DNA from: Nitrospiraceae bacterium UBA6898 | GTDB taxonomy: Bacteria > Nitrospirota > Thermodesulfovibrionia > Thermodesulfovibrionales > UBA6898 | NCBI GenBank assembly: GCA_002448975.1 | Contig: DKBO01000123.1 | Location: 1 to 6,887, forward strand | Length of the DNA: 6,887 nt | Direction of reading: 5' to 3' | Notes under the pieces: generated by a model | Seen by the model: the letters and a program-made list of their open reading frames with translations, nothing else | Told to the model about the DNA's origin: nothing | The model's database searches: none | Translations under genes and position numbers: made by a program | Shown here: in pieces, positions 6,582 to 6,887 of the stretch | How positions within the stretch are numbered: position 1 is the first letter of the stretch | How the letters are laid out: each line of letters starts with the position of its first letter

Positions 6582-6611
6582 AGTTTACCTTTCACGCAAA
6601 ATACAAGTCAA
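6582..6611 (-). promoter_or_regulatory. Probable sigma70-like promoter for the fmdB-like gene
   Basis: On the minus strand TTGACT (6611-6606) is followed after 18 bases by TAAACT (6587-6582), which matches four of six consensus positions. The predicted start is near 6575, giving a leader of about 27 bases. The -10 forms one arm of an inverted repeat, TAAACT-TT-AGTTTA (6574-6587), which could be an operator or chance in AT-rich DNA. Confidence 0.5.
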
Positions 6612-6623
6612 CTACGGCCAAAG

Positions 6624-6651
6624 TGTACATTAAGGAAATACCTGATATAAT
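6624..6651 (+). promoter_or_regulatory. Sigma70-like promoter for amrS, predicting a leaderless mRNA
   Basis: TGTACA (6624-6629) and a perfect TATAAT (6646-6651) are 16 bases apart. The usual start distance puts +1 at about 6658, the A of the amrS ATG itself. No Shine-Dalgarno lies within range of that ATG; the nearest, AAGGA at 6632-6636, is 21 bases away and upstream of the -10. A promoter further upstream with a longer leader is not excluded. Confidence 0.5.
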
Positions 6652-6657
6652 GATGCC

Positions 6658-6887
6658 ATGAAAGAAGCCCTCCTGTACGACAGCCGTGACAACGGAGAAG
6701 TGAAATGCAGATTGTGCATGCACACCTGTCTCATTAAGAAGGGGCAACGGGGCATTTGTGCAGTGCGGGAGAACAGGAATGGCACGCTTTACAGCCTTGT
6801 CTACGGAAAAGTCGTCTCCATGAACGTTGACCCCATAGAAAAAAAGCCGCTTTTTCATTTCCTTCCGGGTTCGACGTCCTTTTCTCT
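6658..6887 (+). CDS. amrS: AmmeMemoRadiSam system radical SAM enzyme, N-terminal part (cut by window edge)
   Basis: The visible 76 residues start MKEALLYDSRDNGEVKC and match the AmrS family, the radical SAM member usually found with AMMECR1 and MEMO proteins and related to pyruvate formate-lyase activating enzymes. The N-terminal cysteine cluster is C17xxC20xxxC24 with Cys34 in GICAVREN, followed by TLYSLVYGKVVS and DPIEKKPLFHFLPGSTSFS (residues 58-76), which leads into the radical SAM CxxxCxxC in full-length members. That motif is beyond the window, so iron-sulfur and SAM binding cannot be confirmed. The in vivo reaction of this family is not established to my knowledge. Two ATGs just upstream (6650, 6653) are out of frame, so 6658 is the start. 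AMMECR1 and MEMO partners, if present, would lie to the right. Confidence 0.88.
   Translation, partial: MKEALLYDSRDNGEVKCRLCMHTCLIKKGQRGICAVRENRNGTLYSLVYGKVVSMNVDPIEKKPLFHFLPGSTSFS

Noticed and set aside
6841..6855. AAAAAG-CCG-CTTTTT hairpin with a T-run in amrS
   Set aside because: It encodes the conserved KKPLF segment of AmrS, so codon content explains it better than an internal terminator.
6592..6858. Minus-strand open frame of 88 codons
   Set aside because: It is antisense to the conserved AmrS N-terminus and crosses the divergent promoter region.

Overview
The window is chromosomal DNA of moderate GC from a bacterium, and nearly everything recognisable in it is core metabolism or housekeeping. 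The gene set includes a GalT with the N-terminus MPELRKDPIVGRWVIIS, a valS-nadC pair, a response regulator beginning MARKLLLADDSITIQKVVE, an FmdB-type zinc ribbon and an AmmeMemoRadiSam radical SAM enzyme. This mix resembles Nitrospirota or Desulfobacterota-like lineages. That placement rests on remembered family resemblance, not on a search, and is tentative. I see no tRNA, rRNA, CRISPR array, insertion sequence or phage gene.

Layout, left to right. The 5' end of galT leaves the window on the minus strand (1-178). Its sigma70-like promoter overlaps the start codon of the divergent plus-strand gene for a metallo-beta-lactamase-fold protein related to RNase Z (277-1254). Next comes 387 bases with no convincing gene (1255-1641), where the plus-strand gene and the minus-strand block converge. 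The minus-strand block is, in transcription order, fmdB-like (6548-6342), response regulator (6218-5190), valS (5129-2475) and nadC (2478-1642). At the right edge amrS starts on the plus strand (6658 onward), divergent from fmdB, and is cut by the window end.

Transcription units. fmdB and the response regulator each have their own sigma70-like promoter, and the regulator's is nearly consensus (TTGACT-17-TAGAAT). A terminator-like hairpin with a U-run lies between the regulator stop and the valS start, ending only three bases before the valS ATG. valS and nadC overlap by four bases (ATGA), so they are almost certainly one translationally coupled operon. valS charges tRNA-Val; nadC makes nicotinate mononucleotide for NAD; no functional link between them is implied beyond co-expression.

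I did not find a new defence or biosynthetic system here. The points most worth checking are the hairpin directly upstream of a valS start that has no Shine-Dalgarno, the duplicated C-terminal module of the response regulator, the apparently leaderless amrS promoter, and the divergent RNase Z-like protein.
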